Below the pieces are notes generated by a model that was given only the letters and a program-made list of their open reading frames with translations, ran no database searches and was not told the origin of the DNA. From Gordonia neofelifaecis NRRL B-59395 (GTDB taxonomy: Bacteria > Actinomycetota > Actinomycetes > Mycobacteriales > Mycobacteriaceae): a DNA stretch of 64,000 nucleotides. The stretch lies in NCBI RefSeq assembly GCF_000192435.1, contig NZ_AEUD01000004.1, forward strand, positions 1 to 64,000, read 5' to 3'. Positions 48,220 to 58,007 of this stretch are shown here, piece by piece. Position numbers and translations under genes: made by a program. Within the stretch, counting starts at the first letter, position 1, and every line of letters begins with the position of its first letter.

Positions 48220-49098
48220 TCAGGCAGCGGAGCGGCAGTGGCCGCCGGGCAGCGAGTCGAGGTGGTCGTCGAGCCAGCGCGCGACTCGGTCGAGAACCTG
48301 GACGCCGCGCTCGAACGTCATCTGTGGCGTGTGAGTACTGATCGACACAGCGGTCTGCGATCCGTCGGGCAGCGTCACCACTCCGATCTGACGGACCACG
48401 TAGCCACCGTCGGACGCCGCACCCCATCCGCCTTTGACTGCGACGTCGGCGGCGATTCGTTCGATACCCCAGCGCTGTGTCTCCGACACCCCCGTCATCA
48501 GGCTGATCACGTGACCGCTGCCGAGCATGCACGGCAGGCTGGCCGTCCAGACCGCCGAGTCCGACAGCGCCCAGCGCGTCTCGCCGAAGTGCGGGTGCGT
48601 TCCGTCGGTCGATGCGGGCAGTGACGTGACCGAGTCGTGTCCCTCGTCGAGGACGGCGGCCAGGGCTTCTGACGCCTCGGCGGGCGATCCGAGTGACTTG
48701 GTCAGGATCCGCGCCGAGGCGTTGTCGGAGTCGATCACCGCCGCGGCCTCGGTCCGGGTCATCCCGTGTCGGCGCTCCGCGGCCAATGCGAGCGGCACTT
48801 TGATGACCGACCATGCGTCCTGGGGAGTGGTGTCACCGAACACGATCGGATCGGTCGACCCGACAGGCGCCAGCGCGACACCGGCCGGCGCGGGCAGGTC
48901 GAGCGCCTCGAACGATGCTCGGAGCGATGGTCCGGGCACGTGCGCCTCGTGATCGGTAGACTGCGCCGAGGCTCCGCGACCGAACATGAGGCCTGCGGCC
49001 GTCACGCCGACGACGATCACGAACACGATCGACGCGGCCGTCGCGGTGCGGCGTCGCGACCACGACGCACCCTCGGATCCTCGGTGACGTCCGCTCAT
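48220..49098 (-). CDS. Exported class A beta-lactamase-like serine hydrolase
   Basis: A 292-residue protein anchored or secreted through a hydrophobic segment at about 21-45 (ASIVFVIVVGVTAAGLMFG). The class A catalytic motifs are visible: SVIK (Ser97, Lys100), SDN (124-126) and KGG (222-224). No clear ExxLN omega-loop is found; the place is taken by HFGETRWALSD with Glu173. That divergence suggests a peptidoglycan or ester hydrolase rather than an antibiotic-hydrolysing enzyme, though weak beta-lactamase activity cannot be excluded. It lies alone between glnA1 and the esterase gene. Confidence 0.78.
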   Translation of the reverse strand: MSGRHRGSEGASWSRRRTATAASIVFVIVVGVTAAGLMFGRGASAQSTDHEAHVPGPSLRASFEALDLPAPAGVALAPVGSTDPIVFGDTTPQDAWSVIKVPLALAAERRHGMTRTEAAAVIDSDNASARILTKSLGSPAEASEALAAVLDEGHDSVTSLPASTDGTHPHFGETRWALSDSAVWTASLPCMLGSGHVISLMTGVSETQRWGIERIAADVAVKGGWGAASDGGYVVRQIGVVTLPDGSQTAVSISTHTPQMTFERGVQVLDRVARWLDDHLDSLPGGHCRSAA

Positions 49099-49292
49099 CT
49101 GGTCTGCGCCTCCCTCGCCGCGTTCAACCCGTTCGACCGACAGTCGACGCTATCAACGCCCGTTGAAGCGGGCCAATCGGAGACATCGAGCGTACGAGTC
49201 GACCCGCTCGGCGATCGGAAGGTGATCGCGGAGCGGGTCGAGGGGACTGCGGGCCGGCTGCGGACCGAAAAGGCTTCGCAGCAGGTCAGACG

Positions 49293-50726
<1,434 letters not shown>

Positions 50727-50859
50727 GGTTCGCCTGACTCCTTCTCAGTGAAGATCCGGTCAGAAATTCTCTGACGCAGAACCCGCGCCGGCCTCTTGAG
50801 GCGGCACGAATATCGGTAACCAGATTACGGAGATGACGTTGCTCGTGCGCTAAACCAAT

Positions 50860-50875
50860 GTTTCTCCTTTGTTAC
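50860..50875 (-). promoter_or_regulatory. GlnR box upstream of glnA1
   Basis: On the leftward strand, GTAAC-AAAGGA-GAAAC matches the actinobacterial GlnR pattern GTNAC-N6-GAAAC exactly, 134-149 bp before the glnA1 start codon. This fits nitrogen control of glnA1; binding is inferred from the pattern. Confidence 0.65.
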
Positions 50876-51002
50876 GCCGAGGGTCGGCGCGTTACGAAAG
50901 CCGACCTCCGCGGGCGTTTCGTGTGGCCGGAGTCACGTAATTGGGGCGGATGACGACGCTGGCTACCATTGACTGCATGACCGTTTCCCGAGGAGGCAAG
51001 TA

Positions 51003-51536
51003 GTGGCGCGCGCGACGGGCACCTGGCTGTCGGGGCCGCAGTTCCCCGGGGCACAGGACAACGAGTACCGCGGACAGGACCTCGGACTGCCGGAGGTCGG
51101 ACCGGGATCGTTGGCGGGCGGGTGGCTCCGTGTGCTCGGCCTCCTGTTCGACTGGCTGATCGCGGGCGGCCTCGCGATCGTGATCTTCGGCGTGAAGTCG
51201 GCGGAGGGCTCGGCCTCCAGCCTGGAGATGACGATGCGCAGCGCCGCGACGCCGCAGTTGATCATCTGGTTCGTGATCGGTGTCGTCGCCGTCGCGCTGT
51301 TCGGGTTCACGCCGGGTCAGTTCATCGCGGGAACCCGCGTCGCACGCGTGGACCTCGGCAGTGAGCGCGGGGCCGCCGAGGCGAGTGGCGAGTCGGCGAA
51401 GGCCGCGGTCGGACCGGTGCGGGCGCTCGGGCGACAGGTGATCCTGATCTTCGTGGTCCCCGCACTCATCAACGACTACAACGGCCGCGCCATGCACGAC
51501 CGCGCGACCGGAACGGCCCTGGTTCGGACTCGCTGA
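51003..51536 (+). CDS. RDD family membrane protein
   Basis: A 177-residue protein with an RDD-type membrane domain: GGWLRVLGLLFDWLIAGGLA (39-58, first helix with the conserved Arg and Asp), a second helix at about 86-103 and the amphipathic GQFIAGTRVARVD. The last helix is in ALGRQVILIFVVPALINDYN, followed by GRAMHDRATGT, which holds the last conserved Asp. RDD proteins are small transporters or stress-related membrane proteins with no settled role here. The GTG start follows GAGG. In the remembered M. tuberculosis order Rv2219A also sits beside glnA1. Confidence 0.85.
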   Translation: MARATGTWLSGPQFPGAQDNEYRGQDLGLPEVGPGSLAGGWLRVLGLLFDWLIAGGLAIVIFGVKSAEGSASSLEMTMRSAATPQLIIWFVIGVVAVALFGFTPGQFIAGTRVARVDLGSERGAAEASGESAKAAVGPVRALGRQVILIFVVPALINDYNGRAMHDRATGTALVRTR

Positions 51537-51624
51537 CATCGGGCGGTAGGCATTTGCGCAAGTCACTCCCCGTCGATCAAAGCTGTGAGCCGCTCGCAGG
51601 GGTGAGTGGGCGTGTCCAGACCGG

Positions 51625-52263
51625 CTACTCGATCAGGCGGGGGGCGACGGCGCGAAGGGCCGCCTGGATCACGGCGATGCCGGGTTCCACCGAGACGGAC
51701 GGATCGACCGCTCGCTGGATGCCGAGGCCGATGCCCGTACTGAGGACCAGGTCGGCGACCTCGGTGAGGGTCGGCGGATAGTCGGTCGGGGAGTCGGCGG
51801 CCCCGTCGAGCAGGTCGGCGGCATCGCCGAGCACCGAGCGCAGCAGGTCGGCGATCGAGTCGCGGGCGTCCTCGCGCAGGGCGACGATCATGGCGCCCAG
51901 GTCCGGATCGCGGCGCGACAGGACGGTGAATTCCATCTCGAGCATCGTCCACTCGACGTCTCCGATGGTGCGGCGAACCCAATCCGCGAAGGCGTCGAGC
52001 ATGACGGCCAGGTCTGACTGCAGGTCGGCGACCGCGCGGAGTTCACCCAGCTTGTCCCGGTGGATGTCGTCGAGGACGGCTCGGCAGAGGGTCGGCTTGT
52101 CCTTGAAGTTCGAGTAGACGGCTCCCTTGGAGAAGCCGGCGGCCTCCGCGATGGCGTCGAGGCTGGTGGCCGCATATCCGTTGGTGAGGAACTGTGTTCG
52201 CGCCGTGTCGATGAGCGCGGCGCGCGTCCGTTCCCGCTGGTCCGCACGGCTGATTCTGGCCAT
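51625..52263 (-). CDS. TetR family repressor of the Baeyer-Villiger gene cluster
   Basis: A 212-residue TetR regulator. The DNA-binding domain spans 16-62 (LDAIAEAAGFSKGAVYSNFK with the preceding helix), and the C-terminal helical domain would bind a small ligand. ATG 52263 begins MARISRADQRERTR. It is divergent from an SDR-patatin-monooxygenase operon across 106 bp that holds two palindromes around a TTGACA box, so it most likely represses that operon and perhaps itself. Inducer unknown, plausibly the operon substrate or product. Confidence 0.88.
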   Translation of the reverse strand: MARISRADQRERTRAALIDTARTQFLTNGYAATSLDAIAEAAGFSKGAVYSNFKDKPTLCRAVLDDIHRDKLGELRAVADLQSDLAVMLDAFADWVRRTIGDVEWTMLEMEFTVLSRRDPDLGAMIVALREDARDSIADLLRSVLGDAADLLDGAADSPTDYPPTLTEVADLVLSTGIGLGIQRAVDPSVSVEPGIAVIQAALRAVAPRLIE

Positions 52264-52282
52264 GGTCGAGATCTTACCTTCA

Positions 52283-52313
52283 AATACCAAGGGTATTGAC
52301 ATACTTCCAGTAT
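52283..52313. promoter_or_regulatory. Twin TetR operators over the catabolic promoter
   Basis: Two perfect palindromes share a core: AATACC-AAG-GGTATT (52283-52297) and ATACT-TCC-AGTAT (52301-52313), with centres 17 bp apart. A consensus -35 TTGACA (52296-52301) bridges them, with a weak GATGAT -10 about 18 bp downstream. Bound repressor would block polymerase. Confidence 0.65.
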
Positions 52314-52369
52314 CTGAACGATGATCGTTGCCAATGCCGAATGGCACGATCGCTGACAGAGGAGAATGC

Positions 52370-53305
52370 GTGAAGCTCTCGCAGATGTTGACCGCGCTGA
52401 TACCGGGCGCCTACGCGCGGTCGAACCCGCGAATCGACCTTCCGGGCGCGGTGGTCGTGGTGACCGGCGGCGCCCGTGGGATCGGAGCCGAGGTGTCCCG
52501 TGCGTTCGCCGCGGCGGGGTCGACGGTGTGGATCGCGGACGTCGACGCCGACGTCGCGGCCACGACCGCCGCGGGAGTTCCGGGAGCACGGTCGCGGCGA
52601 CTGGACGTCACGGACCGTGCCGAGTGGGCGACGTTCGTCGCCGCGGTGCTCGCCGAGGACGGCCGCATCGACGTGCTGGTCAACAACGCCGGCGTGATGC
52701 CCGTCGGCCCGTTCGCCGACGAACCCGAGGCGACTACCGACCTCATCCTGGACGTCAACGTCCGGGGCGTCCTCAACGGGATGCACGCCGTGTTGCCCGC
52801 GATGGTCGACGCCGGTCGCGGGCACGTCGTGAACGTCGCGTCGATGGCGGGCATGCTCCCGCTGCCGGGCATGGTCACCTACAACGCCAGCAAGTTCGCC
52901 GCGTACGGCGCGTCGCTCGCGGCTCGGCGCGAGTACGACGGCACCGGCGTCACGGTGTCGGCGATCCTGCCGTCGGCGGTCCGGACCGAGCTCGCGTCCG
53001 GCGCCGACCTCGGTGGCACACTGCCGACAGTCGAGCCCGGCGACGTCGCCCGCACAGTGGTCCGTTCGGTGCGGTCCCGTGCGGCGCGGACCTCGGTGCC
53101 GGGATGGGTACTGCCCGGCTGGCTGGCTGTCGACCAGTTCGTTCCTGAGTCGGTGGAGCGCGTGGTCCGTGAACTGGTGGACCATCGGCAGGCGATGGCG
53201 CTGAACGCCGACGAGCGCGCGGCGTATCTGTCCCGGATCGAACGCCAGGCGGCCGAGCACGCGGGCGACGACGTCCGCGACGACTCCAAGGCGGCCACCC
53301 GATGA
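52370..53305 (+). CDS. Short-chain dehydrogenase/reductase
   Basis: A 311-residue classical SDR. The cofactor motif TGGARGIG is at 32-39, NNAG at 105-108, and the catalytic residues are Ser158, Tyr171 and Lys175 (VASMAG, TYNASK). Asp57 after the second strand suggests NAD preference. A C-terminal extension of about 60 charged residues (HRQAMALNADERAAYLSRIE) is longer than usual. GTG 52370 has AGAGGAG upstream. It is the first gene of a three-gene overlapping operon (ATGA with the patatin gene) and probably oxidises an alcohol to the ketone used by the monooxygenase. Confidence 0.9.
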   Translation: MKLSQMLTALIPGAYARSNPRIDLPGAVVVVTGGARGIGAEVSRAFAAAGSTVWIADVDADVAATTAAGVPGARSRRLDVTDRAEWATFVAAVLAEDGRIDVLVNNAGVMPVGPFADEPEATTDLILDVNVRGVLNGMHAVLPAMVDAGRGHVVNVASMAGMLPLPGMVTYNASKFAAYGASLAARREYDGTGVTVSAILPSAVRTELASGADLGGTLPTVEPGDVARTVVRSVRSRAARTSVPGWVLPGWLAVDQFVPESVERVVRELVDHRQAMALNADERAAYLSRIERQAAEHAGDDVRDDSKAATR

Positions 53306-54237
53306 CGAAGACGGCCCTGGTGATCGGTTGCGGCGGGACGATCGGCGGAGCGTGGGCGATCGCCGCCCTCGACGAGCTCACCCGGCAGACAGGCTGGAAT
53401 CCGATGGAGGCGTCGGTGCTGCAGGGCACCTCGGCGGGCGCCGAGATGGTGACGATGCTCGCCGGTGGGTTCGCGCCGTCCGATCTGGCCGATATGCAGT
53501 CCGGCCGGCCGACGAGCCCGGTCCTCGAGGAGCATCTGGCGGCGACTCCGCCGAGTCTGCCGAAACTGCCCGGGCTTCAGTCGATCACGCCGTCCACTCT
53601 GTGGACACGCAGCGGGGGACACGCACCGCTGACGGGGATCGCACCGCGCGGGCGCGGCGACTCGCGATGGCTGCAGCGGCTCGCGGACAGGGTGGACACC
53701 GACGGCGACGGCTGGCTGCCGCATCCCGGTGCGCGGCTGGTCGCCTACCGCGTCGACGACGGCGCCCGGATCGCGTTCGGCGCCCCGGCCGCGCCGCGGA
53801 CGACGGTCGGGGAGGCGCTGCGCGCGTCGTGGGCCATCCCGGGCTGGATGCCGCCCGTCCGCATCGACGGACGCACGTACGTGGACGGTGGCGCGGCGTC
53901 GACCGCCTCGGTCGACCTCGTCGGCCCGGAGGACGCCGACCTCGTGTACCTCATCACGCCGATGGCCTCGCCGTCCGGTGTCCGAGCACCCGGACTCGGC
54001 GGTCGTGCCGAGCGGGCGCTGTTGCGGGCACCGATGTCCAAGGTCCTCGACGCCGAGATCGACCGGGTCCGCAGACGGGGGACCCGGGTGGTCCACATCG
54101 CCCCGACAGACCTCGACATGGCCGGTCTGGGCCCGAACTTCATGAACCGGAACCGGCGCGCACAGGCCTTCGACGCGGCGCGGCGGACAGTGGTCGAGAC
54201 CGTGGGCCGTGCACTCGACGCCGAGGCCACGCGGTGA
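53302..54237 (+). CDS. Patatin-like phospholipase/esterase
   Basis: A 311-residue patatin-fold serine hydrolase with a Ser-Asp dyad: Ser44 in QGTSAGAEMV and Asp195 in YVDGGAAS. The oxyanion-hole loop is GCGGTIGGAW at 9-18. No signal peptide is present, so it acts inside the cell. It overlaps the SDR stop (ATGA) and its own stop overlaps the monooxygenase start (GTGA), so the three are tightly co-translated. Given a Baeyer-Villiger enzyme next to it, it may hydrolyse the ester or lactone formed. Lipid hydrolysis is the alternative. Confidence 0.85.
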   Translation: MTKTALVIGCGGTIGGAWAIAALDELTRQTGWNPMEASVLQGTSAGAEMVTMLAGGFAPSDLADMQSGRPTSPVLEEHLAATPPSLPKLPGLQSITPSTLWTRSGGHAPLTGIAPRGRGDSRWLQRLADRVDTDGDGWLPHPGARLVAYRVDDGARIAFGAPAAPRTTVGEALRASWAIPGWMPPVRIDGRTYVDGGAASTASVDLVGPEDADLVYLITPMASPSGVRAPGLGGRAERALLRAPMSKVLDAEIDRVRRRGTRVVHIAPTDLDMAGLGPNFMNRNRRAQAFDAARRTVVETVGRALDAEATR

Positions 54238-55748
54238 CCGCCGTGCGTGAGCCGCGGATCGTCGTCATCGGAGCGGGCGTCGCCGGGATCACCACAGCCG
54301 TCGTCCTCAAAGGGGCCGGATTCACCGACGTGACGGTGCTGGAGAAGGGCAGTGACGTCGGCGGCGTCTGGCATTGGAACCGGTATCCGGGGCTGACGTG
54401 CGACGTGCCGTCGCAGATCTACCAGTTCGGATTCGCGCCGAAGCCCGACTGGCCGAAGATCTGGTCGAGCGGTCCGGAGATTCAGCGCTATCACCGCGAG
54501 GTGGTCGAACGATTCGGCCTGACCGACCGTCTCAGATTGAATACGGAGGTCGTCAGCAGCGTCTATGACGACGACACCGGACGCTGGACGGTCACGCTCG
54601 GCGACGGCGAGGAGTTGATCGCCGACTTCGTGGTCTGCGCGACCGGGGTCCTCCAGAATCCCGCGATCCCGAACATCCCGGGACTCGCCGACTTCGACGG
54701 GCCCGTGGTCCACACCGCCCGGTGGGACGACGACCTGCAGACCGCCGGACGCCGGATCGCGGTGATCGGCACCGGGTCGACCGGCGTGCAGGTGGTCTCG
54801 GCGCTGCAGCCCGACGCCGCGGCCCTGCTGCATTTCACCCGCACCCCGCAGTGGATCCTCTGGGCGCCGATGTCGCTGCCGCAGTTGCCGCTCACCGACG
54901 TCGTCCTCCGGGCCGCGCCGCGACTGCACGACGCCGTGTACCGCGGACTGCTGTGGGGATCGGGCATCCTGGCCGACATCGTCCGCAAGGACTCATGGCG
55001 TCGGCGCGCGGTGCAGGCCTACGCCCGGCTGTCACTGCGCATGCAGATCGCCGACGACGATCTGCGGGCCGCGCTGACGCCCGACTACCAGCCGCTGTGC
55101 AAGCGGCAGGTGGTGTCCGGAACGTACTACCGGGCCATCCGGTCACCGAACGCGCGGCTGATCACCAGTGACATCGCCGAGGTCCGCGAGCGCGGGATCG
55201 TCACCGCGGACGGCATGTTGCACGAGGTCGACGCGATCGTGCTGGCGACCGGCTTCCGCGCGCACGACTACATGCGGCCGATGACTGTGGTGGGCCGCGA
55301 CGGGCTGACGATCGACGAAGCGTGGGACGGCGGTCCACGGGCCTATCGGATGACGGCGATTCCGGGATTCCCGAATCTCTTCACCGTGCTCGGCCCGAAC
55401 TCGCCGACCGGGTCGATCTCGCTGCAGTACACCGCGGAGAAGACCGCCCGGTATCTCCTCGACTGGTTCGAGCGGTACCGGCGCGGGGAGATCGATCGCG
55501 TCGAGGTGACCGAGGAGGCGACCGCGGAGTTCAACGCGCAGGTGGTCGAGGCGCTGGAACCGACGATCTGGAACACCGGCGGCTGCAACTCCTGGTACTT
55601 CGACGAATCCGGAACCGTCGACCTCTGGCCGTTCGACCGGAGAACGCTGGACGCCATGCTCGGCCGGCCGGACCCGTCGCACTTCCATGTGACGCGGCAC
55701 GACGACCTCGGCGAGGTGCCGACGGCGGCGGATTCAGGCGATCTGTGA
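54234..55748 (+). CDS. Baeyer-Villiger-type flavin monooxygenase
   Basis: A 504-residue class B flavoprotein monooxygenase. FAD motif GAGVAG is at 13-18 and NADPH motif GTGSTG at 178-183. Between them FDGPVVHTARWD (153-164) fits the Baeyer-Villiger fingerprint FxGxxxHxxxW(P/D). GGVWHWNRYPGLTCDVPS (42-59) is also typical. It should insert oxygen next to a ketone, giving an ester or lactone, using NADPH and O2. It ends 15 bp inside the converging NTF2-like gene. The substrate is unknown; steroid, terpene or long-chain ketones are possible. Confidence 0.9.
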   Translation: MTAVREPRIVVIGAGVAGITTAVVLKGAGFTDVTVLEKGSDVGGVWHWNRYPGLTCDVPSQIYQFGFAPKPDWPKIWSSGPEIQRYHREVVERFGLTDRLRLNTEVVSSVYDDDTGRWTVTLGDGEELIADFVVCATGVLQNPAIPNIPGLADFDGPVVHTARWDDDLQTAGRRIAVIGTGSTGVQVVSALQPDAAALLHFTRTPQWILWAPMSLPQLPLTDVVLRAAPRLHDAVYRGLLWGSGILADIVRKDSWRRRAVQAYARLSLRMQIADDDLRAALTPDYQPLCKRQVVSGTYYRAIRSPNARLITSDIAEVRERGIVTADGMLHEVDAIVLATGFRAHDYMRPMTVVGRDGLTIDEAWDGGPRAYRMTAIPGFPNLFTVLGPNSPTGSISLQYTAEKTARYLLDWFERYRRGEIDRVEVTEEATAEFNAQVVEALEPTIWNTGGCNSWYFDESGTVDLWPFDRRTLDAMLGRPDPSHFHVTRHDDLGEVPTAADSGDL

Positions 55749-56237
55749 CGCCGCGCCGGGCAGGTGCGACCCGAGGAGCGCCCGGACCTCGCTCGATCCG
55801 TCGACCTTCCGGGCGGTGCGGTGCGAGACACGCCAGCCGTCCGCGGTTCGGGTGAGGGTCCAGTGGTTGACGGTGGCGCGGAGAACGGTGAACGCGTCGC
55901 GGTCGGCGTCGCGCAGCACGAGTTGCGAGTAGCTGACCACGCTGGCGTCGTCGCCGTCGATCCGGATCTGCGGGGCGCTCATCACGTGGCTGCAGCCGTG
56001 GTGGATCAGGCCCTGGTGCATGTCGCCGGTCACCATGTCCGCGATCTCCTGAGCGCCGCTGAGGAGACCGGTGTCGACGTCGTAGACGCCGTCGTCGGTG
56101 AAGAGAGCGAGCACGTCCTCGACGGATCCGGTGTCGATCGCCGGTCCGTATCGGTAGATCAGATCGGTGATCGCCAGCTGATCCTCGACGGTTCGGAGAC
56201 GCGCTTCCAGGGCTTCGAGTCGTTCGTCGACGGTCAT
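55734..56237 (-). CDS. SnoaL/NTF2-like fold protein
   Basis: A 167-residue protein with a leading coiled-coil helix (ERLEALEARLRTVEDQLAIT) and an NTF2-like cone fold: IYRYGPAIDTGSVEDVLALF, FTDDGVYDVDTG, SHVMSAPQIRIDGDDASVVS and NHWTLTRTADGWRVSHRTAR. Members act as isomerases, dehydratases or hydrolases of cyclic compounds, or as binding partners. It overlaps the luciferase-like gene by four bases at its start and is last in the leftward operon. It probably works on the same substrate family as the convergent monooxygenase operon. Confidence 0.82.
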   Translation of the reverse strand: MTVDERLEALEARLRTVEDQLAITDLIYRYGPAIDTGSVEDVLALFTDDGVYDVDTGLLSGAQEIADMVTGDMHQGLIHHGCSHVMSAPQIRIDGDDASVVSYSQLVLRDADRDAFTVLRATVNHWTLTRTADGWRVSHRTARKVDGSSEVRALLGSHLPGAASQIA

Positions 56238-57121
56238 CGGGTTCCTTCCGTGGGGGAGGTGAAGACGGCGCCCTGTGTGCGGGCGATGGAGTGCAGTTCG
56301 CCGAGCTGGTCGGTGTAGTGCTCGACGCCGGTCGCGTCGATCGATGCGGTCACGACAGTGGCACCGGCCGCTTCGAGCTCGTCGAGTCGGCGTCGGGTGC
56401 CGTCGGGATCGCCGAGCGGGTCGAGCGGGCCGCTGGTGAGGATCACGTCGAAGCCCTCGGGCAGATCGACGGCGTCGAGCATCGCCCGCACCTCGGTGGG
56501 AGCGAGCGCGAACGGGCTGAAGCCGTCGCCGAGTTCGAGGGCCCGGCGAAGCGCGCGCCGACTCCGGCCGCCGACCCACACCGGCACGTGCGCCTGCACG
56601 GCGTGTGGCTCGACCATGAGGCCGTCGTAGGAGTAGTAGGGGCCCGAATGCGTGGGGCGGCCGGTGGCGAACGCCGCGCGGATCGCGGCGAGGGCGTCGT
56701 CGGCGCGGGCGCCGCGGTCGTGGAACTCCGCGTTCAGGAGGTCGAACTCCTCCTCGAGGCTGCCGACGCCCACGCCGAGCACCAGCCGTCCACCGGACAC
56801 CTGGTCCAGCGTGCCGTAGCGCTTGGCGACCTCGAGCGGATGGTGGTAGCCGAGCACCAGCACGCTGGTCGCCAACCGGATCTGGCGGGTGATCGCGGCC
56901 AGATAGCCGAAGGTGGCGAGCGGATCCCAGTAGACGCCGCCGCGCACGGCGGCGATGTCCTCCGGTACTGCGACGTGCTCGCTGCACGTGACGTGGTCGT
57001 ACCCGAGGGCGTCGGAGACTCGGGTCACCGCGGCGATCTCCGCGATGCCGGCGCCCGCCTCCCACGCCTGCGTGGTCGGCGGGTAGGCGGTCACGATGGG
57101 CAACCCGAGTCCGATGCGCAT
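56234..57121 (-). CDS. LLM class (luciferase-like) F420-dependent oxidoreductase
   Basis: A 295-residue TIM-barrel enzyme of the luciferase-like monooxygenase superfamily. It starts MRIGLGLPIVTAYPPT and shows YDHVTCSEHV, LATSVLVLGYHHPLEVAKRY, LDQVSGGRLVLGVGVGSLEE and PVWVGGRSRRALRRALELGD, the actinobacterial pattern usually linked to cofactor F420 rather than FMN. The reaction, reduction or oxidation of a small organic molecule, is not determined. Its start shares one base with the upstream SDR stop, and its stop overlaps the NTF2-like start by four bases. Confidence 0.86.
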   Translation of the reverse strand: MRIGLGLPIVTAYPPTTQAWEAGAGIAEIAAVTRVSDALGYDHVTCSEHVAVPEDIAAVRGGVYWDPLATFGYLAAITRQIRLATSVLVLGYHHPLEVAKRYGTLDQVSGGRLVLGVGVGSLEEEFDLLNAEFHDRGARADDALAAIRAAFATGRPTHSGPYYSYDGLMVEPHAVQAHVPVWVGGRSRRALRRALELGDGFSPFALAPTEVRAMLDAVDLPEGFDVILTSGPLDPLGDPDGTRRRLDELEAAGATVVTASIDATGVEHYTDQLGELHSIARTQGAVFTSPTEGTR

Positions 57122-57915
57122 CAGATCTTGCCGACGATCTTCTTGATGTCCTCGATCGACTTCAGGACGACGGCGCCGCGGTCGGTGGCACCCGACCGCT
57201 TCTCGGCGGTCTCGACGTTGCCCTCGACGATCCAGACCGGGCCGTCGGCGAGATGGTCGAGACCTTCCGCGGCCACCACTTCGGGGTCGCCGATGGGCAC
57301 GCCCGGCGAGTCGAAGTTCAGGCCCTTGCGCTGCATGGCGGGGGTGCGGGTGAGTCCGAGGACGAGGTGCAGGACGTCGACGCCGAGTGGCTTGGACTCC
57401 ACCCAGAGGCCTTCGGCGAAGATTCGGCTGAAGGCCTTCGACGCCGCGTAGACGCCCTCGCGGGCAGATCCCGTGTAGCCGGACATCGAGCCGATCAGGA
57501 TCACGCCGCCGCGCCCGCGGTCGACCATCGCGCCGGCGAAGTGGTGGACAAGGGGCAGTTGCCGCGTCACGTTCAGGTCGAGGACCTGCGTGTGCTTGGC
57601 GAGGTCGCCACCGACGAAGGCGTTTCCGTAGGTGTTCGCGCCGGCGTTGAGGATCAGCAGGCCGACCTCGATGTCCTCGGTGGCCGCGACGAGCCGCTCG
57701 ACGGCGTCGTCGGCGAGCAGGTCGAGTGCCATGGTCCGCACCTGAGCGCCGGCCGCGCGGACTTCCTCCGCGGTCGCTTCGAGGCGCTCGGCATTGCGGG
57801 CGACGAGGACGACCCCGAAGCCGTCCGCGGCGAGCCTGCGCGCGAACGCGGAGCCGACGCCCTCAGATCCTCCGACGATCAATGCCCAAGGGCCGTAACG
57901 GTTCAGGTCGGTCAT
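57121..57915 (-). CDS. Short-chain dehydrogenase/reductase
   Basis: A 264-residue SDR with cofactor motif GGSEGVG (15-21), NAG at 90-92 and catalytic Ser143, Tyr156 and Lys160 (GSMSGYTGS, YAASK). Arg40 after the second strand suggests NADP(H). It heads the leftward operon SDR, LLM enzyme, NTF2-like protein, which converges with the monooxygenase operon. It is the second SDR of this block, with the opposite cofactor preference to the first, so one could oxidise and the other reduce intermediates. The ATG at 57915 has AGGAG upstream. Confidence 0.87.
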   Translation of the reverse strand: MTDLNRYGPWALIVGGSEGVGSAFARRLAADGFGVVLVARNAERLEATAEEVRAAGAQVRTMALDLLADDAVERLVAATEDIEVGLLILNAGANTYGNAFVGGDLAKHTQVLDLNVTRQLPLVHHFAGAMVDRGRGGVILIGSMSGYTGSAREGVYAASKAFSRIFAEGLWVESKPLGVDVLHLVLGLTRTPAMQRKGLNFDSPGVPIGDPEVVAAEGLDHLADGPVWIVEGNVETAEKRSGATDRGAVVLKSIEDIKKIVGKI

Positions 57916-58007
57916 GCGGCTAGCTCCTCGCTGTGGATTCAGGTTTCCACGACCATCGCACTTCCGGAGCGAGGCCGGTAGTGCGCTGTTCCATCAGATG
58001 GGAGTCG

